A stretch of 64,000 bases of DNA from Capillidium heterosporum. Lineage: Eukaryota > Entomophthoromycota > Entomophthoromycetes > Entomophthorales > Capillidiaceae. Positions 1-12,600 of the stretch are shown piece after piece. A program made the translations under genes and the position numbers. The stretch spans positions 372,001-436,000 of the forward strand of contig WBMQ01000013.1 in assembly GCA_016630905.1 (NCBI GenBank). Direction: 5' to 3'. The notes beneath the pieces were generated by a model, which worked only from the letters and a program-made list of their open reading frames with translations, made no database searches and was not told where the DNA came from. Every line of letters begins with the position of its first letter. The first letter of the stretch is position 1.

Positions 1-1
1 C

Positions 2-682
2 AAAGCCAGCTCCAACAGCAATGGGCGTAGCAAGGAGAAATCAATTATTGAAAGCAGCAAAGGTTTCCAGACCAGCAGGTACACCAAAAACACCTCTCGT
101 GCTCCTGAAGGACGTTGGCTTAAGAACGGGGAGACTAGTTCCAATGTAGCCCCTAATAGTCGTCATGAACCTAACTCTACCTTTGATGACTCTGGCAAGT
201 GGGAGCGTAGACGAAATGCTTCACCTACCAACAATGCTCAGCATTTTAGAGATATGAGAGACCGATCTCCAGTACGAGGTGCTCAAAGCAGTAAAGGCAA
301 TCGAAACGGTAAGGAAAAATACGAGCCATCCCATCGGTCCAGAGTTGAAGCCTCCGTTGAAGCACAAGCCAACACCAAAGTCCACTATACCATCGCCGGC
401 AGTCTCGCTCCAACCAGCGTCATAATCGGCAACATTCTAGATACGACTACCGAGAAGCAGCTCAAGGATTTTATGGACAAGGACTTTCAAGTCAAGTCGG
501 TTCATAAGCTCTACTACAAAGAAGAGGACAATCGATCCCAGCCCCGATTGGTGGAATCGCGCTTCGCCGAGATCGTATTTAAGGATAATGCCAACGCTAA
601 AAGTGCCATCGAAAAGTATAACAACGTCGATGCCGACGTCGGTCCACTGACCCTGGCCATTGTCAAGGATGGCAAAGAGTAG
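2..682 (+). CDS. 3' end of an RNA-recognition-motif protein (5' truncated by window edge)
   Basis: An open frame runs from the first bases of the window to TAG at 680-682 without an internal stop, so the gene starts outside the window. The visible 226 residues begin with a low-complexity Ser/Asn/Arg/Lys-rich segment, then carry one RRM-like fold near the C terminus: an RNP2-like strand (VIIGNI, from about 418) and a weaker RNP1-like strand (SRFAEIVF), ending in a short charged tail. RRM folds bind single-stranded RNA; the RS-poor but basic, disordered leader suggests an mRNA-handling or nuclear protein, but the exact orthologue is not recognised. The canonical RNP1 aromatic residues are only partly conserved, so binding could be non-canonical. 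Confidence 0.75.
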   Translation, partial: KASSNSNGRSKEKSIIESSKGFQTSRYTKNTSRAPEGRWLKNGETSSNVAPNSRHEPNSTFDDSGKWERRRNASPTNNAQHFRDMRDRSPVRGAQSSKGNRNGKEKYEPSHRSRVEASVEAQANTKVHYTIAGSLAPTSVIIGNILDTTTEKQLKDFMDKDFQVKSVHKLYYKEEDNRSQPRLVESRFAEIVFKDNANAKSAIEKYNNVDADVGPLTLAIVKDGKE

Positions 683-1883
683 TTTTACTTGCATTGCGTT
701 GTATTTTTAATTTTTTTATCGGTAATAAAATTTTAAGTATATGTTTAAGTGATCTTGTTTTAAGTACCACAATTGTATATAGCTATTAGAGTATAAATTA
801 AATGTATAAGATGTTTTAAGTTTGTTGAAATCAACTTTCTAAAGTATCTTCTAAACTCAGTATTAGCTGATGGAAAGCTTCAGTCTTAAAATTCCAAGAT
901 CAAGCGTTATTGTTATGTATAAGCTGTAGTGGAATCCTTTTAAGCAAATGTAGGTATATGAAGCCTTGCAGCTATCCCATATGAAAGTTATTCAGAGTTT
1001 AAATTGTATACAAAATTTAGCTTAAGGGTTCTCAACTTGAGGCCTGCAGATAAAATCCTAAGTTCATAGGTGTAAAAGACTGAAGATTGCTGATTTAATA
1101 GTACTCTACTTATATCAACAAAATATGTAGAAAAAGTAAATCTACAACGTTCAAAAACCCAAATAAGCCTATACGAGTTCACTTGTAAGAAGGTATCCAG
1201 ACTTTCAATCAAAGTAACGTCACTTTATCAGAGTACATGTAAAACTTGGCAACTTGCGGTCGAATTCCCAAGACCTTCCAAGTTAGGAATAATTAGCCAT
1301 ACTATGCTATTGAGCCAAGCTTTGAACTTCTCCAAAGGGTAATGGCCCGAAATACTTTCAAAGCTAATACACCTTTCAGGTTACATACTTGCATTCCGAA
1401 ATCTTTATGGAAGTTACTTTCAGGCTCAGACTTTACTATAAAATTTCTAGGCACCAATGTATCGGTAAAATCAATTGGAAATGTAGACCAATATCAAGTT
1501 AGAACCACTTCACGTTCCAACAAAAGGTTTGAAGTATAAAGTTTCACCGCAACTGAACCTTGTTATCCAACATCGATTGGTTTGCCTATAGCAGAAGACT
1601 AAGAATTAGCCTATAGGAATATTCTATTCAAACCAATATGGAAACTACGTAAATACAAACTTGACTAAATTGAGCTAAACTGAAACTTAATCCCATTTCG
1701 GTCTAAATTCGATGGCGATTCTTTCACCGAACAACTTTAAAACATTTGTCAAATCCAAACTATGCAAATAGTGGGGTTACTATAAATCCATCTCACTTGA
1801 AGCGATAGTATAAATACCCAAAGCAAGGGATCTAATCTTATCTAAAGAACTATAATTACAACAAACCCATACCAAAGCAAACT
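683..1883. other. intergenic, no gene recognised
   Basis: AT-rich, with stops in all frames and only short chance frames. It should hold the terminator of the RRM gene (an A/T-rich stretch with AATAAAA at about 723) and the promoter of the membrane-protein gene starting at 1884. No repeat or RNA gene was seen. Confidence 0.5.
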
Positions 1884-2574
1884 ATGGAAAACATGAATAC
1901 AGAAATGTAAGAAAATTCAATTTAAAACCCGAAATTCTAACTTTTACAATAGTGGACTCATCCAACCCACAGCCGAAAGCAAACCCCAGCAAACCAACAA
2001 CCCTCTCTACAAGGGAAACTTCAACCTATGGTGGCTAATCGGCAGCGTCCTATCAATTTGGTTTACAGCTGGACACGGCATCCCCAAATTTTGGGACAGC
2101 ATAACTCCCATGTTTGCCGTGCACTTAGTAAACGCTTGCCTTTTAAGTTGGATCTGTATCTGGAACTTGTTTCACTCACCTTCCCACGGCCCTTTATACA
2201 AGATGATCCATCGTATGTTAGGTCGCGCATCCTTGGTCTTTGGTATCCTATCAACCTTTTTAGGCTACCTGACAGTATGGTACGAGCGATTCCAAGGGAT
2301 AAATGTCTTTGCAATTGCTATATCAGTAGGTGGTACTATACAAGTAATAGCTCAGATTTTAGCAGTATATTACATCCGTAGGGGAAATGTTAGGGGCCAT
2401 ATCATATGGAACCATGCCGTCTTTTTTGGCGGATGTTTGATTCCTGCCATTATGAGGATTCCTACCTTGATCCAGATAGAGATTACGCCGTATTGGAATA
2501 CCTTCTCGTGGGCTATCCCAATTATCATTGGTGTGTTGGCAGCTAGAGCTGTACTCTACAAATCATGGTATTAG
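1884..2574 (+). CDS. six-pass membrane protein, DUF2306-like
   Basis: Two exons, 1884-1906 and 1953-2574, joined across a 46-nt intron (1907-1952) with a GTAAGA donor, a TCTAAC branch site and a TAG acceptor. The join gives 214 residues starting MENMNTEIGL. The second exon has no stop for a long way upstream of its internal Met at 2110 and lacks its own early ATG, which is why the small first exon is needed. Six hydrophobic segments are visible, beginning with LWWLIGSVLSIWF, and the loop motif HRMLGR plus a later HIIWNHAVFF segment resemble the predicted-membrane-protein family DUF2306 (conserved H-R-x-x-G and H-x-x-W). Function is unknown for the family; a haem or redox role has been guessed for related folds but cannot be shown here. 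Confidence 0.7.
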
Positions 2575-3693
2575 ATTGCGGATGAAATTTATATTTATTG
2601 GAGTTGTGGAATGTATAACATATTTTAATAAATTTTTATATTACGTATCTTTTTAACGTAAATACTAATGGATTTACTATAGTTTGAATGTTTAAGAGAC
2701 CTATACTTAGCTAACAATAGATCTTTGTATAAAAGCTTTTTATTACAATGTTGTGATCGGGTACGAAAAAATACGTCTTGACTAGATAGTTCTTAATTAG
2801 GTAAAGCATGTTTGCAAAAACTTTATAAACTTTTATATAGGAATAGCCTTTATCCCATCTAGCTAATTTCGAACAATAAACGAGATTTTGATAGTTTACT
2901 GGATTTTCCAGTCAAAATGTTTAGAATTTCAATTTCTTGCATATCCAACTTCATCTAATTTAAAGGCAGTAGTGAGTTAGGATATATTCATTTATCAATA
3001 ACTGTTAATTATTTAAGTTTAGATAGGATCAAGCCAACAAAGTTGATTAGAATACTAATCTTGAGCTGAGTTGGAGGTATAACTTTTTGAACATATAACT
3101 ACAAAATAATCCAGCATGTAAAGCGAACAGGAGACTGGGGGTGGAGATATCTCCAATAACATAAGAGTACAAACCTATGTAATAGTATCTAATTTAAATA
3201 GGATAAAGCTATAATAAACAAATTCCAAATATACAAATGCAAATTTATTAATACCATACAACTCATCTCAAAACAAATCCTCCATCTACCAACTTAAATG
3301 TAAATCAAATACCCATATAAAAATGTAAGTTTGCCAATCCACCTTATAGAACTCCATATCCTCAAAGAATTCCAAGGTTCTTAAATATTCAAACTGCTAT
3401 CCGACCTTCTACCTACCAAAATTACTTTACAATATAAAATATCCTATAATATAGAATATTCTATCGTATAAATAAATCTTTCTGTAGGTAATTTAAAAGG
3501 TTATGGATGGCTCGATCTAGGCTAGCCTTTTACCAACGACAAGTTATTGAGTTAACGAGCATCGGAAATCAATAGCCAAAATTTGAACAAAAAGTTGACA
3601 TAGAAAAACTTAAAGATACAAAAGATAAAGCCTCCTCACTTTAAATGTTAACGACATATCTATTTTTATAAACCCCCATTCCATCATAACACC
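2575..3693. other. convergent intergenic region
   Basis: Lies between the 3' ends of two converging genes. AT-rich with no sustained frame. AATAAA-like tracts near 2627 fit a terminator for the plus-strand gene. Nothing else recognised. Confidence 0.5.
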
Positions 3694-5984
3694 TTAAGGA
3701 CTGTACTCACCCTTCTTATATCTGATGAAATCCTTCAGGTTGACTTTGGCATTTTCAGCCAACTCCCTAACATCAGCAAACTTTCGTCGGTCGATCTTTC
3801 GAATCTAAAAGGCAAAAAAGTCAGTATATCCTCCTACAAATTAGAAACTTACCAAACCAGGCAACACCTTATTCGTACTCTCCAATACACCTAGCCAGTT
3901 ATTTTCCCTGAAATTTTTATCAAAGTCCTTCTCCTTATCGTTGTAGATCTCAAAGATGTAATCCAAGGCTACGATTCCAATTTCCAATCCAAACAAGTTG
4001 TCACTTTTAATTGAACTTAAGCAACTGACGAAGTCAACTAATTTCTGACCGACCTTGAAGTTAAATTCGAGGACATCAGGACGTTGAGCTAGGTAAGTCA
4101 AGACACCAACCGTCTCAACGACAATTCTAACATTGAGCTCGGAATTATCAGGGTTGGGATTGATGAGTCGTTGATTATCAGGTAGGAAGTTGAACAACAA
4201 AGTAATAAAATCGTCGTGGATGTTGAAGCTGTCAATTCCAAAAGTTCTAAAGAAGCTGAACAACAATGCTAACTGTCCCTTTAAATTCTCCAACCTTCCA
4301 CTTTGACCGAATACAGCTATGGAGTTCATGACGTTATCGGCATCCACACAAACTTTCCCTTTACTTTCATCATTCAAGCATGACTTCAGCAAATCTTTGG
4401 TCGTCAGGCCTTCCCACTTGTTCAACAAATTGTTGGCGGCCAAACCTGCTTTGATATGTAAACCTTCAACTAAGGACTTCACTTCCGTCAAGTTGGCATG
4501 GCAATCAGTTAGAGTATCGATGGGGTGAGCTAAACTTAGCTTGATGAGGTAGGGGAGTAACTGGTCGAAAGTCAAAGTTAAAGTCGATTGCAGTTGGTCG
4601 TCCAAGTGGGTAGGTTCGACGAGTTGATCCATGGCACCTAAAGCTTCAGTGGGGTCGTCCTCTTCTTCAAATATATCCTCCTCCTCTTCATCCTCTTGCT
4701 CGTCCTCTGGGTCGTTGTTGGTATCGTCATCCAACTCATCATTCAACAAGTTAGTAAGAACCTCCAGTATCAAATGTTGGTCCTGCAGCTGCAACTCTAG
4801 CTTCTCGATTTGTTCCGGCTTTAAATTAGGGTCCTGAGTTCCTATGTTCTATTCAAATCAAAGACGTATTAGTAAGGCAAGTGAAAAAAAGTACCTGGAT
4901 GGGAGTATTAACGATTTGCAAACTTTGATTGATCGAAGTTTCCAATGTGTTGAGATCGATAAAACTACTATTAATGACGTCGAGCGCTGAAGGATAGAAG
5001 TTAGGTTGGAACATAGGCAAGCGCATCACTTCCTCAACTTTAGCCAACTTGGCCTCCAATTCCTTATCGATTAATGACTTGAAGGTGACTAAAATTCCAA
5101 TGACCAATACCTTGATCTTGTTCCATCCCAAAATAAGAGAAGTATCGTTAGGAGTAAAGGATAGTATTTGGTTGAGTATAATTAGGTTCTCTACCTGTTC
5201 TCCCAAGAAATAGTCCATAAACAGGTCCAAGTTACTATCGCTCAAGGTCAAAAGACAATTGCAACTCACTTTAACCAAACTTAAAGACAACAAGTTGGAG
5301 TACTTTAACGTCAGCAGTAGTAAATTCAAAAACTTGGGTTGACAGACCTGTTGCAATAGTTTACTATTAACTTCGGAGATGGTCCACATAGCAACAATCA
5401 AATTCTCCAAATTCTGTTGTAAGCTTTTGTCTTGTTCCCCGTTAGAAGTAGTGTCAGTAGAGTTGACTTTGTGCATGAGAGCTGAGGTCAAGTTGTCGAT
5501 TATGGCATTAATAGGAACTAAAATCTTTTGCTGGAAGAGCTGATGGGCGATACCGCCGTTCTGTAGAGGTATTATGTTTCTATTTATATATAATAAATAA
5601 AGCTGGAAATTAAACAAATAGTTTACCTAATAGTACCTAAACATTCACTAGAAACTTCCAAATTATCATCGCTCAACAGACTTATCAACTTTGCCAACAA
5701 CCCTCGCTTGATCAACTTTATTAAGAGTTGTTCATCCTTGGTACAGAATAATGAAATAGTCGATAGGCCTATCAACCTGTCGTCCGCTTCCACACTATCT
5801 AACTTTATATAAAATAAAACATTGTTATTGTCTACATATAGAATTAAATAATTACCTTTGCTAAGACAGTTGTTATCTCAGCATCTTGGGTTTCTAATTC
5901 AGGGCTGGGGACAACTTTGGCCTGTTGCTTCTTCGAGTTGCCTTTCTTGTTAGTCTTGTTCCTCGGTAAGCTCTGTTTTCCCAT
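3694..5984 (-). CDS. SYO1: SYO1/HEATR3-type symportin, chaperone for 5S RNP ribosomal proteins
   Basis: Five minus-strand exons: 5984-5856, 5802-5627, 5579-4895, 4848-3853 and 3804-3694, giving 698 residues; introns are 47-53 nt with GT/AG ends and all junctions keep frame. The protein opens with a short basic, Lys/Arg-rich leader (MGKQSLPRNKTNKK), continues as helical ARM/HEAT-like repeats, has a strongly acidic loop at about residues 370-397, and ends with a conserved-looking tail (NLKDFIRYKK). This layout (basic start, repeats, acidic insert, FI-x-YK end) matches Syo1/HEATR3, which binds nascent Rpl5 and Rpl11 and brings them to the nucleus for 5S RNP assembly; length is close to known members (about 620-680). 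Assigned from architecture rather than alignment. Functionally it pairs with NOB1, another ribosome-biogenesis gene, 12 kb away, but that is probably coincidence. Confidence 0.8.
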
Positions 5985-8246
5985 CTTTGTTAGTGTTGGC
6001 AGGCTCTTATGAAGATAAAGAAATTCTTTGCACCTACTTTTGAGCTCGAGCTTGTAAAATTTTTTATTGAGGTTAACTTGTGCAAGCTTCCTATTGGCTT
6101 GGATTGGAATAATGTCTGGAAATTCGATGAAAGTTAAGGAATTTGGTATTCTTTAACAAACGATGGCTTTTCTTTGTCTACTTTGAATTGGATGTGAATT
6201 CGATTTCTAGGTGATATTGTAGGTCCATCTGATTCTCTTATCACTGCGATAGTTGTATTTTTACTGCTTTTCTGAACTTATTCTTACTATATGATAGAGT
6301 AGTGAGTTTTAACTTTTAAACAATGTATTTATATCTTTAGAGTCTCGATGGTGATTTAAAAGATGGAGTACGCAGATTCATTGATTTGATATGTGTATTA
6401 AATGCTGTTTCAAATGCAATTTTTTACTCATAGACGATATGAAATCCATCCATATGCTAAATCGAGATCTATATTTATATAACTAAGACTTTTACAAAAG
6501 ACAAACAAGAGATATTGCTAAAATTAGGAGCATTATCAATTCAAATATATGCGAATGTTTATACTTTAATCAAATTAAAGATATACAGCTTGTTGTTTTA
6601 ATAGCTCGACTACCAAGTTCGAAATACTAGACCAATATCTTTTTATTTTACAATTATGAAGCAGACTATACCAATAGGGAGCTGGATATGGAATTGTAAA
6701 GGTAGCGTTCATTTAGCTTTATATTAAAACATTTTTAATTTCCCATACAGCCAAGACTTGTGAACTTAGCAATCCTGAAGTACAAATTCCAATTAAATTG
6801 TGCAACCCCTATTGCTTGGCATTTTAGACTTTTCTAGATTTCGGATACTAACCTAAAATCTTTATAAACCTCCAAACGTAAGTCTTGTTTCTTTATTGTC
6901 TTTAGCATACTCTTCATAGCAATAGAATCAAATTAGTTGATATATTAACTTTTCATCCTTTTTTGTATCCTGATCAAAAGGATCAATCCCAAAACACTAA
7001 CCTTCTATATAGCAAAATGCCCAAAAGAATTGATGGGTAAAGCTAGACAATCCAACTCTAGCCAATAAAGAAGCATCATTTATGTAAGGTTATGTCTACA
7101 ATTCTACTTATTTAGATGCACATCTTCATAAACTTGGTAAGTATTTACTAAGGAGTATCGGGGGATTCTCAAGAGCTTATTAAGCATACGGGACAGGTTA
7201 GTTTAACTTGTCTCTCGTATCAATACCATAGCTACATTACTAATGAAAAGTAATTTTAGGTGACCTGAAAGTCAACTTGAGAATAGATCAGAAGTTCCAA
7301 ACTTTTCCAAAGTCAGCAGGAATGCTTGACGTCGCTTGAAAAGTTTAGCCATCATGACAATCCAAGTTCCCAAAGATTGGTAGTGTCGTCATAAGCAGAA
7401 AGAACAGGCTGAAAAAGAACTGCTAAGCATTACTAAAGATCCATCTACGTCCAGGAAGTGTAGTAAACCCAGCCGAACCTTCTTATTCTTGAGGTGACTT
7501 CGTTCCATACCATCTATACAAAAATATTTATAGCAATCCAAACCCATCCCAAAACTATAAATACTTTGAGTCTACTCTCCTTACTTTTTATGGAAAGGGT
7601 CAAATTTCCCAATTTAAATTATCCGCAAGTCCAAGTTCAAAAGTCTTAGCCAAGAAGCATTAATAAAAGTATTGCTAAATTTAGCACTCTGTTCGTTCTA
7701 TGATGTAAATTCTTCACCAATGCTGACATACAAACCCTCATCTATAAAAGAAGCTTGGGGATCCCAAAAGTTATAGCAGCTTCTTTACATCTCTCTTCAA
7801 CAAACTTCCAAAGTTTCTATATTCCCCTCCAAGTTCAAGTTCCAGTTTTTAACGACAAAAGTTGGATCCAAATTTAGTGTAAAGTTTAGTTTGTATAGGC
7901 AAATCCAGTAGCAACGTGGAAGTTAAAATCAATATAGGTCCGTGTAGTAAAAGGTGATAGAAGGGTATCGAATTAAGAATCTAGGAATTTCAAACGTTAG
8001 GCATCGCTCATTATCCATCTTTACTTTATAGGATTGGATCGAGTAATTTAATTTACATTTCACTCTGTTAAACTTCTGCAGCTCCAACCAAGTTAGCTCG
8101 ATTCCATACTTCAAGGCTAACATAAACCAACTTACTTAATCGACAGCAAGTAACTAAGCTCAACCCGCCTTTTTACCAAGTCAGCTAAGCGACTCAAAAG
8201 TTATACTTGTACATCCACCAACCAACTTAAATATTAAAAGTTTACC
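5985..8246. other. long intergenic region with possible dead promoter
   Basis: Divergent spacer between SYO1 and the metallopeptidase gene. No recognisable gene. A TATA-like CTATAAAAG lies near 7742-7752, followed by pyrimidine-rich sequence but no plausible ATG-led frame, so it may be a remnant. A 64-codon minus-strand frame at 7929-8123 has no family features and is not called. Confidence 0.4.
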
Positions 8247-9611
8247 ATGTTCAATCTAAAGACACTAAGTCTCCTGCTCCTAACCAACCAAATACTAGCG
8301 GCCAGCAAATGCTTCCAGCATCCCAAACCGTTCGAAAAGGGGTTCATGACCGAAGTTGACTGCAACTATGTCGAAGTCACCCCAGAACCAACAAAACAAA
8401 CCAAGAACAAGTTGGTGATCAGCAACACAATGAGCAACACAACAAGCAACATCGACTCCAGCGCCAACAACCCCAACATGTTCCAAATTGATTTGACCTG
8501 CCAAGCCAGTTCAGACATCTGCTCCAAAGTCAACACGACTTTCTATACCGCCGGTACTTACCTCAGCAACATCATCAAATTCAAGCAGCCAATTACCGTA
8601 CAAGCATCCTACTATAGCTTCTGCAGCGTCAACGGTGACTGCTCCAAAACCCAAATCACCTTAGGTCAAGCAGCAGCCGCCCGATCAGTAGCCCTCAAAG
8701 GGGATGATGGTGTTGAACGATTGTACCCCCAATCTCTAGTCAAGCAACTCAATCTCAACCCCAAACCTCGTATAACTAGCTACGATATAGTTGCCGAATT
8801 CAACTCTGACGCCAAATATTGGTTCGATGGTAATACACCCATAACTTCCAGTCAAGTCGATTTTTTACTAGTTGTATCCCATGAATTGGTACATGGTTTA
8901 GGTTTCGCTAGTGCTTACAACGACTACTTTAGCGACGGTGACCCGGTTGCTTTAACCCCTAACCCCGAGATTGGAAGGACAAGTAATGGTCAGATCGCGT
9001 TGACTGGGTTCTACGAAAACATCTTTGACAAGTTCATCAACGTCAACGTTAACGGTAAAACACAAGGGCTTAGCGATTATACGAAACAGTTCAACAGCCT
9101 AGCATCGACCCAAAAGTTTTATAAATCGACTTCCGATCTCTTTTCCAACTTCCAATCGACTTCTCAATACAACTTAGGCAAAAGTCTTTTATCAGCAGCT
9201 TCTACACCCAACTCTATGAACTTTGCTTTGAACAAGACGACTTTGACTTCTAAGGATGGCAACCTTGTATTAGAAACTTCATTGAAACCATTTGCAGTTG
9301 GGTCTTCGATATCCCATGTAGATTACAAGACCTATTCGGGTTCGGAAGATTTCTTGATGCGGTACGAGTTGGCACCTGGCAACACGTTGAAGTCAAATAT
9401 CCAGAAGTTAGGGAATTGGGGTTCTGAACCCTATGGACCAAGTTTAGTTGCTTGTTTGGAACGTATGGGTTATCCAACGAATTCCAACCCTAATCCTATT
9501 GTAAAGATCGAAAATGGTAATAACAATAGCTTTGCGCTGAGCAGTTTGAGGTTGGGATGGAGGTCAATGCTGGTGGGTGCTTTGGGTATATTAGTTACGT
9601 TGTTCAGTTAA
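8247..9611 (+). CDS. secreted, probably GPI-anchored HExxH metallopeptidase-like protein
   Basis: Single-exon 454-residue protein. It starts with a signal peptide (MFNLKTLSLLLLTNQILAAS) and ends with a polar spacer followed by a hydrophobic tail (MLVGALGILVTLFS), typical of a GPI-anchor signal. The zinc motif HELVHGLGF has H212, E213 and H216; the glycine at 219 fits the metzincin-like HExxHxxG turn, but the residue where a third His or Asp ligand is expected is Ser222, so the third ligand must come from elsewhere or be absent. Bacterial and fungal secreted proteins with HE-x-x-H-G/A-L-G-F share this signature. Likely located at the cell surface or wall, where it would cleave protein substrates. 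The start is the first ATG and directly precedes the signal peptide. Confidence 0.65.
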   Translation: MFNLKTLSLLLLTNQILAASKCFQHPKPFEKGFMTEVDCNYVEVTPEPTKQTKNKLVISNTMSNTTSNIDSSANNPNMFQIDLTCQASSDICSKVNTTFYTAGTYLSNIIKFKQPITVQASYYSFCSVNGDCSKTQITLGQAAAARSVALKGDDGVERLYPQSLVKQLNLNPKPRITSYDIVAEFNSDAKYWFDGNTPITSSQVDFLLVVSHELVHGLGFASAYNDYFSDGDPVALTPNPEIGRTSNGQIALTGFYENIFDKFINVNVNGKTQGLSDYTKQFNSLASTQKFYKSTSDLFSNFQSTSQYNLGKSLLSAASTPNSMNFALNKTTLTSKDGNLVLETSLKPFAVGSSISHVDYKTYSGSEDFLMRYELAPGNTLKSNIQKLGNWGSEPYGPSLVACLERMGYPTNSNPNPIVKIENGNNNSFALSSLRLGWRSMLVGALGILVTLFS

Positions 9612-11273
9612 ATTATTGCCTTGACATGTGCTTGATAAGTTCTAAATAAAATTTTTATTTTTTCGTGTTGTTTAATTATGCTATGAGGTTCTAAGAAAGG
9701 CTTCTTTCAAGCCCTTATAAAGTTCTTTTACTTTGGGAAAATAATTTTATAATAGTGTGGCGTACTAAAAGGTATATAGCTCCCTATTCAGTAGAAAGCA
9801 ATGCCTTTGATGGCTATCGTCAAATTCAAGTTAGCTTTTACTTTGGAATATGAAGTTTCACTTGGTACGATTACAACAGTAAAGTTTTAATACCACAAAT
9901 ACCTACTATTCCATCCAAGTTGACTCCTAAGTGTTTCATCATCTATATAGGTTGAGAATTTTATCTTACTATTTCTCCAAACTTCAAGTTTGCTATGATT
10001 TAGATTAGATCGATTCATCATTGAAAATGTAAAGCAGTGGCATTCCATATTGTAGATCATCTTACAATCTCACTAACAAATTTTAGCAACGTATACTAAA
10101 AAATGCCAACATTTTAAGGTATATCATGCACCTGTATGAGTGTTATAGAAGATGAAATGGCACTGATGCAAAGGAATCGGAATACGTCAATCAGTAATTG
10201 ATGTATTATAGTCAAGATCTCAACTGTTGGTTAGAGTAACTCGAAAAAGATGTTACTATCTCTTTTTGATTCCCTTATACCAGTCTCTTATAAATTCATA
10301 TATTAAATGAGGAGAGGCGTTCAAATCTTAACGATCACAGGCCACACTCGCTTCGTATAAAGCAGCTTTTTCTAGGACCTCAATAAGCTGGAATATAAAA
10401 GCATATTTTTAAAAAGTTTGTTAATGTCGTATTAGGTTCGAACATTTCTCCAAATAGTATATACAAATTGGAGTGGAGTAGGTTGCAGAAGGTGCTGGTA
10501 CTGTATCGAAAAATCTTGAAAATTGGAAATTGTATAGCGCCAAGTTAATCGGTACAGAATCCTAATGGATTTCAGAAATTACCAACCTAAAAATAAAACT
10601 CAAAAGCACGGAATATTAAACAATTTCAGAACTCTTTAATTTGTGAATAAAATTCACCTATCAAAATCTTTGGATAACTATTTGTTCACAAAGGTGCCCA
10701 TAATTTTATAGTGTAAATACATATAAACAAACTCTTCAAGTATCAAATACCCCTAATATTGTATATTCTAAATATAAAGGAAAAATCCTATAAACTTTCA
10801 AATCCTCATTCTTTTTTGCCTTTTTAAAAGTTATCCTACCACTAACAATTTCACATCAACTCGTCACGAATATTGAATAGAAATTAAACAAATCACTGAA
10901 AACTCATAATTATTTAGATATTTACCGCAGTACATACGATAAACGACTTTAACTCGATATTTTCGAGTCTAATAAGCAGTATCTGTCAAGTCTTGGCATT
11001 ACTTTTTCAGTTTCGAAATACAGCGTGTAAATTTGCTTCAAAATGATAGTACTTGGCAGCACTCTATTACCAAACTTGGATCAGTCGGATAGAGTGGGAC
11101 AGGTAATCCAAGTCAGCTTTCACCAATCCCAATATATTCAAAGATCTAAGTTCACCTAGGTTAGTTAGGTATTGAGTATAAGAAAAATTGTAGATTTCAA
11201 GGCATTTAAAGGTGCCTGCTCAAAGAATGTAACCTGGCTCTTTTACTTTTAATCTTCACTGATTTAGTAAAAC
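9612..11273. other. intergenic, no gene recognised
   Basis: AT-rich spacer between the metallopeptidase gene and the broken protease. The AAATAAAATTTTTATTTTTT tract just after 9640 is a plausible poly(A) region. No conserved frame, RNA or repeat was recognised. Confidence 0.45.
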
Positions 11274-12600
11274 ATGAAAACTAACACGCTTATCCTAATC
11301 ACAGCGATCTGTACCGTTCAAGTGCTAGCTTAAGCACACTTCTAAGACAAACTCCAAGCTAATAAAGTCAAACTCAAGTTCAAGTACCTGCGAATGGCCA
11401 ACATAGGGAGACTCCTATTCAGAAAGTGCAGTGTCGTATTATTCAACCCCATCACTACCCTATCAGTCTAGTGTAGTGACACTAGGTGATTTGTATTCCC
11501 AAAGTTTTTTGTTCTGGATCTCAAAACGATGTGTTTTCTCAAAAATCAATAATATAATCTTTTGTGTCAGGCTAAAAATTCAATATTCTTGCACTAACTC
11601 TAGGGTTTTAAAGTATTTGAATAAAGATTATATAAAACTCAAGTGATTAATTTGTATACTTGTAATAAATAGAAATACATCAAGCTGCAAAAATGTAAAC
11701 GTAACTTTTAATGACACATTTTGACTTAGATCTTAGAACATTTTGGCAAAATGATAGTCGAATTTGTGTCTTACAAAGATACAAAGCACAAAGTCTTGGG
11801 AAATAAAAATCACCCACTGTAGACCTAACCTATGTGCACTATCACCGCCACAACCTACTACTGCCATTTCTGCTAAAAAATTCTAGCAATAGTGAGGTCA
11901 AGCACATCACATTTTACCCCAACTTTGACCTCAAGACCAAAGCCAATGACCTCGCCATCTGGAAGCTGAAGGACCCTATCAGTAGTAGCATCAAAAATCT
12001 AATCTTGGACAGTAATACTATAGCCGATACACTTGAGCTCATTAAAGCCTTCGGTTGGTTCAATCCATAATAGATGGAAATAAGGGTAGGCAAATTAGAC
12101 ATCCTATTACCTCTGAACTAAGGTAAAGTTTTGGAAAATTACAAGTTCAAGGCGAACACGGCCTAGCAGCTCTGTATCAGCAACTGAAGCCGCTTCTATA
12201 CTTGTAGAGATGACCTGAGTGGCCCTTATTCAAATATCGGAATAATGCCACCTATATTTTCAGTATCAACTCGTCCAAGAACCTATATATTAATACCGAC
12301 TATATTATGGCCTAGACCAAGGTTTTTGCCTGCCAGAGTTAAATTCAGTCATTTCTCAATTGATCAGCATTCCCATTCCAATAAACTTTTATATTTGAAC
12401 TCAGCCTACTTTTTTCATGCATCATTTCGAAGCTGTAGGCAGGTTTGGATCAGCGACATCACCTACTGTGAGAATTCCTATATATCAGCCAGACTTACAG
12501 TATTGCGCGAATCCAACTTAGATTTGATGGTAGGGTATTTAAAGAGACAGTTTGAAGTGAACAATTGCCTGTCGAATGAATCGTCCTTACTTACCTAAGC
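11274..12600 (+). pseudogene. degraded trypsin-like (S1) serine protease
   Basis: An ATG at 11274 begins a clean 19-residue signal-peptide-like stretch (MKTNTLILITAICTVQVLA) that hits TAA at 11331. Pieces in changing frames follow. Around 11940-11975 the sequence encodes NDLAIWKLKDPI, which resembles the catalytic-Asp block of chymotrypsin-fold proteases (D-I-A-L-x-x-L-x-x-P), followed by a GWF block like the usual GWG. Near 12195 CRDDLSGPY resembles the C-x-G-D-S-G-G-P block around the catalytic Ser, with key positions changed. A convincing His block (AAHC) was not found. Many stops and frame changes remain, so this is a dead gene. Secretion was the ancestral state. It neighbours another secreted protease gene, as expected for a protease-rich fungus. 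Confidence 0.65.

Noticed and set aside
437-694. minus-strand frame opposite the RRM gene
   Set aside because: Shadow of the plus-strand coding sequence, which has a family signature.
4319-4837. plus-strand frames over SYO1, one Ser-rich
   Set aside because: Ser runs are the complement of the acidic Glu/Asp codons; shadows of the spliced minus-strand gene.
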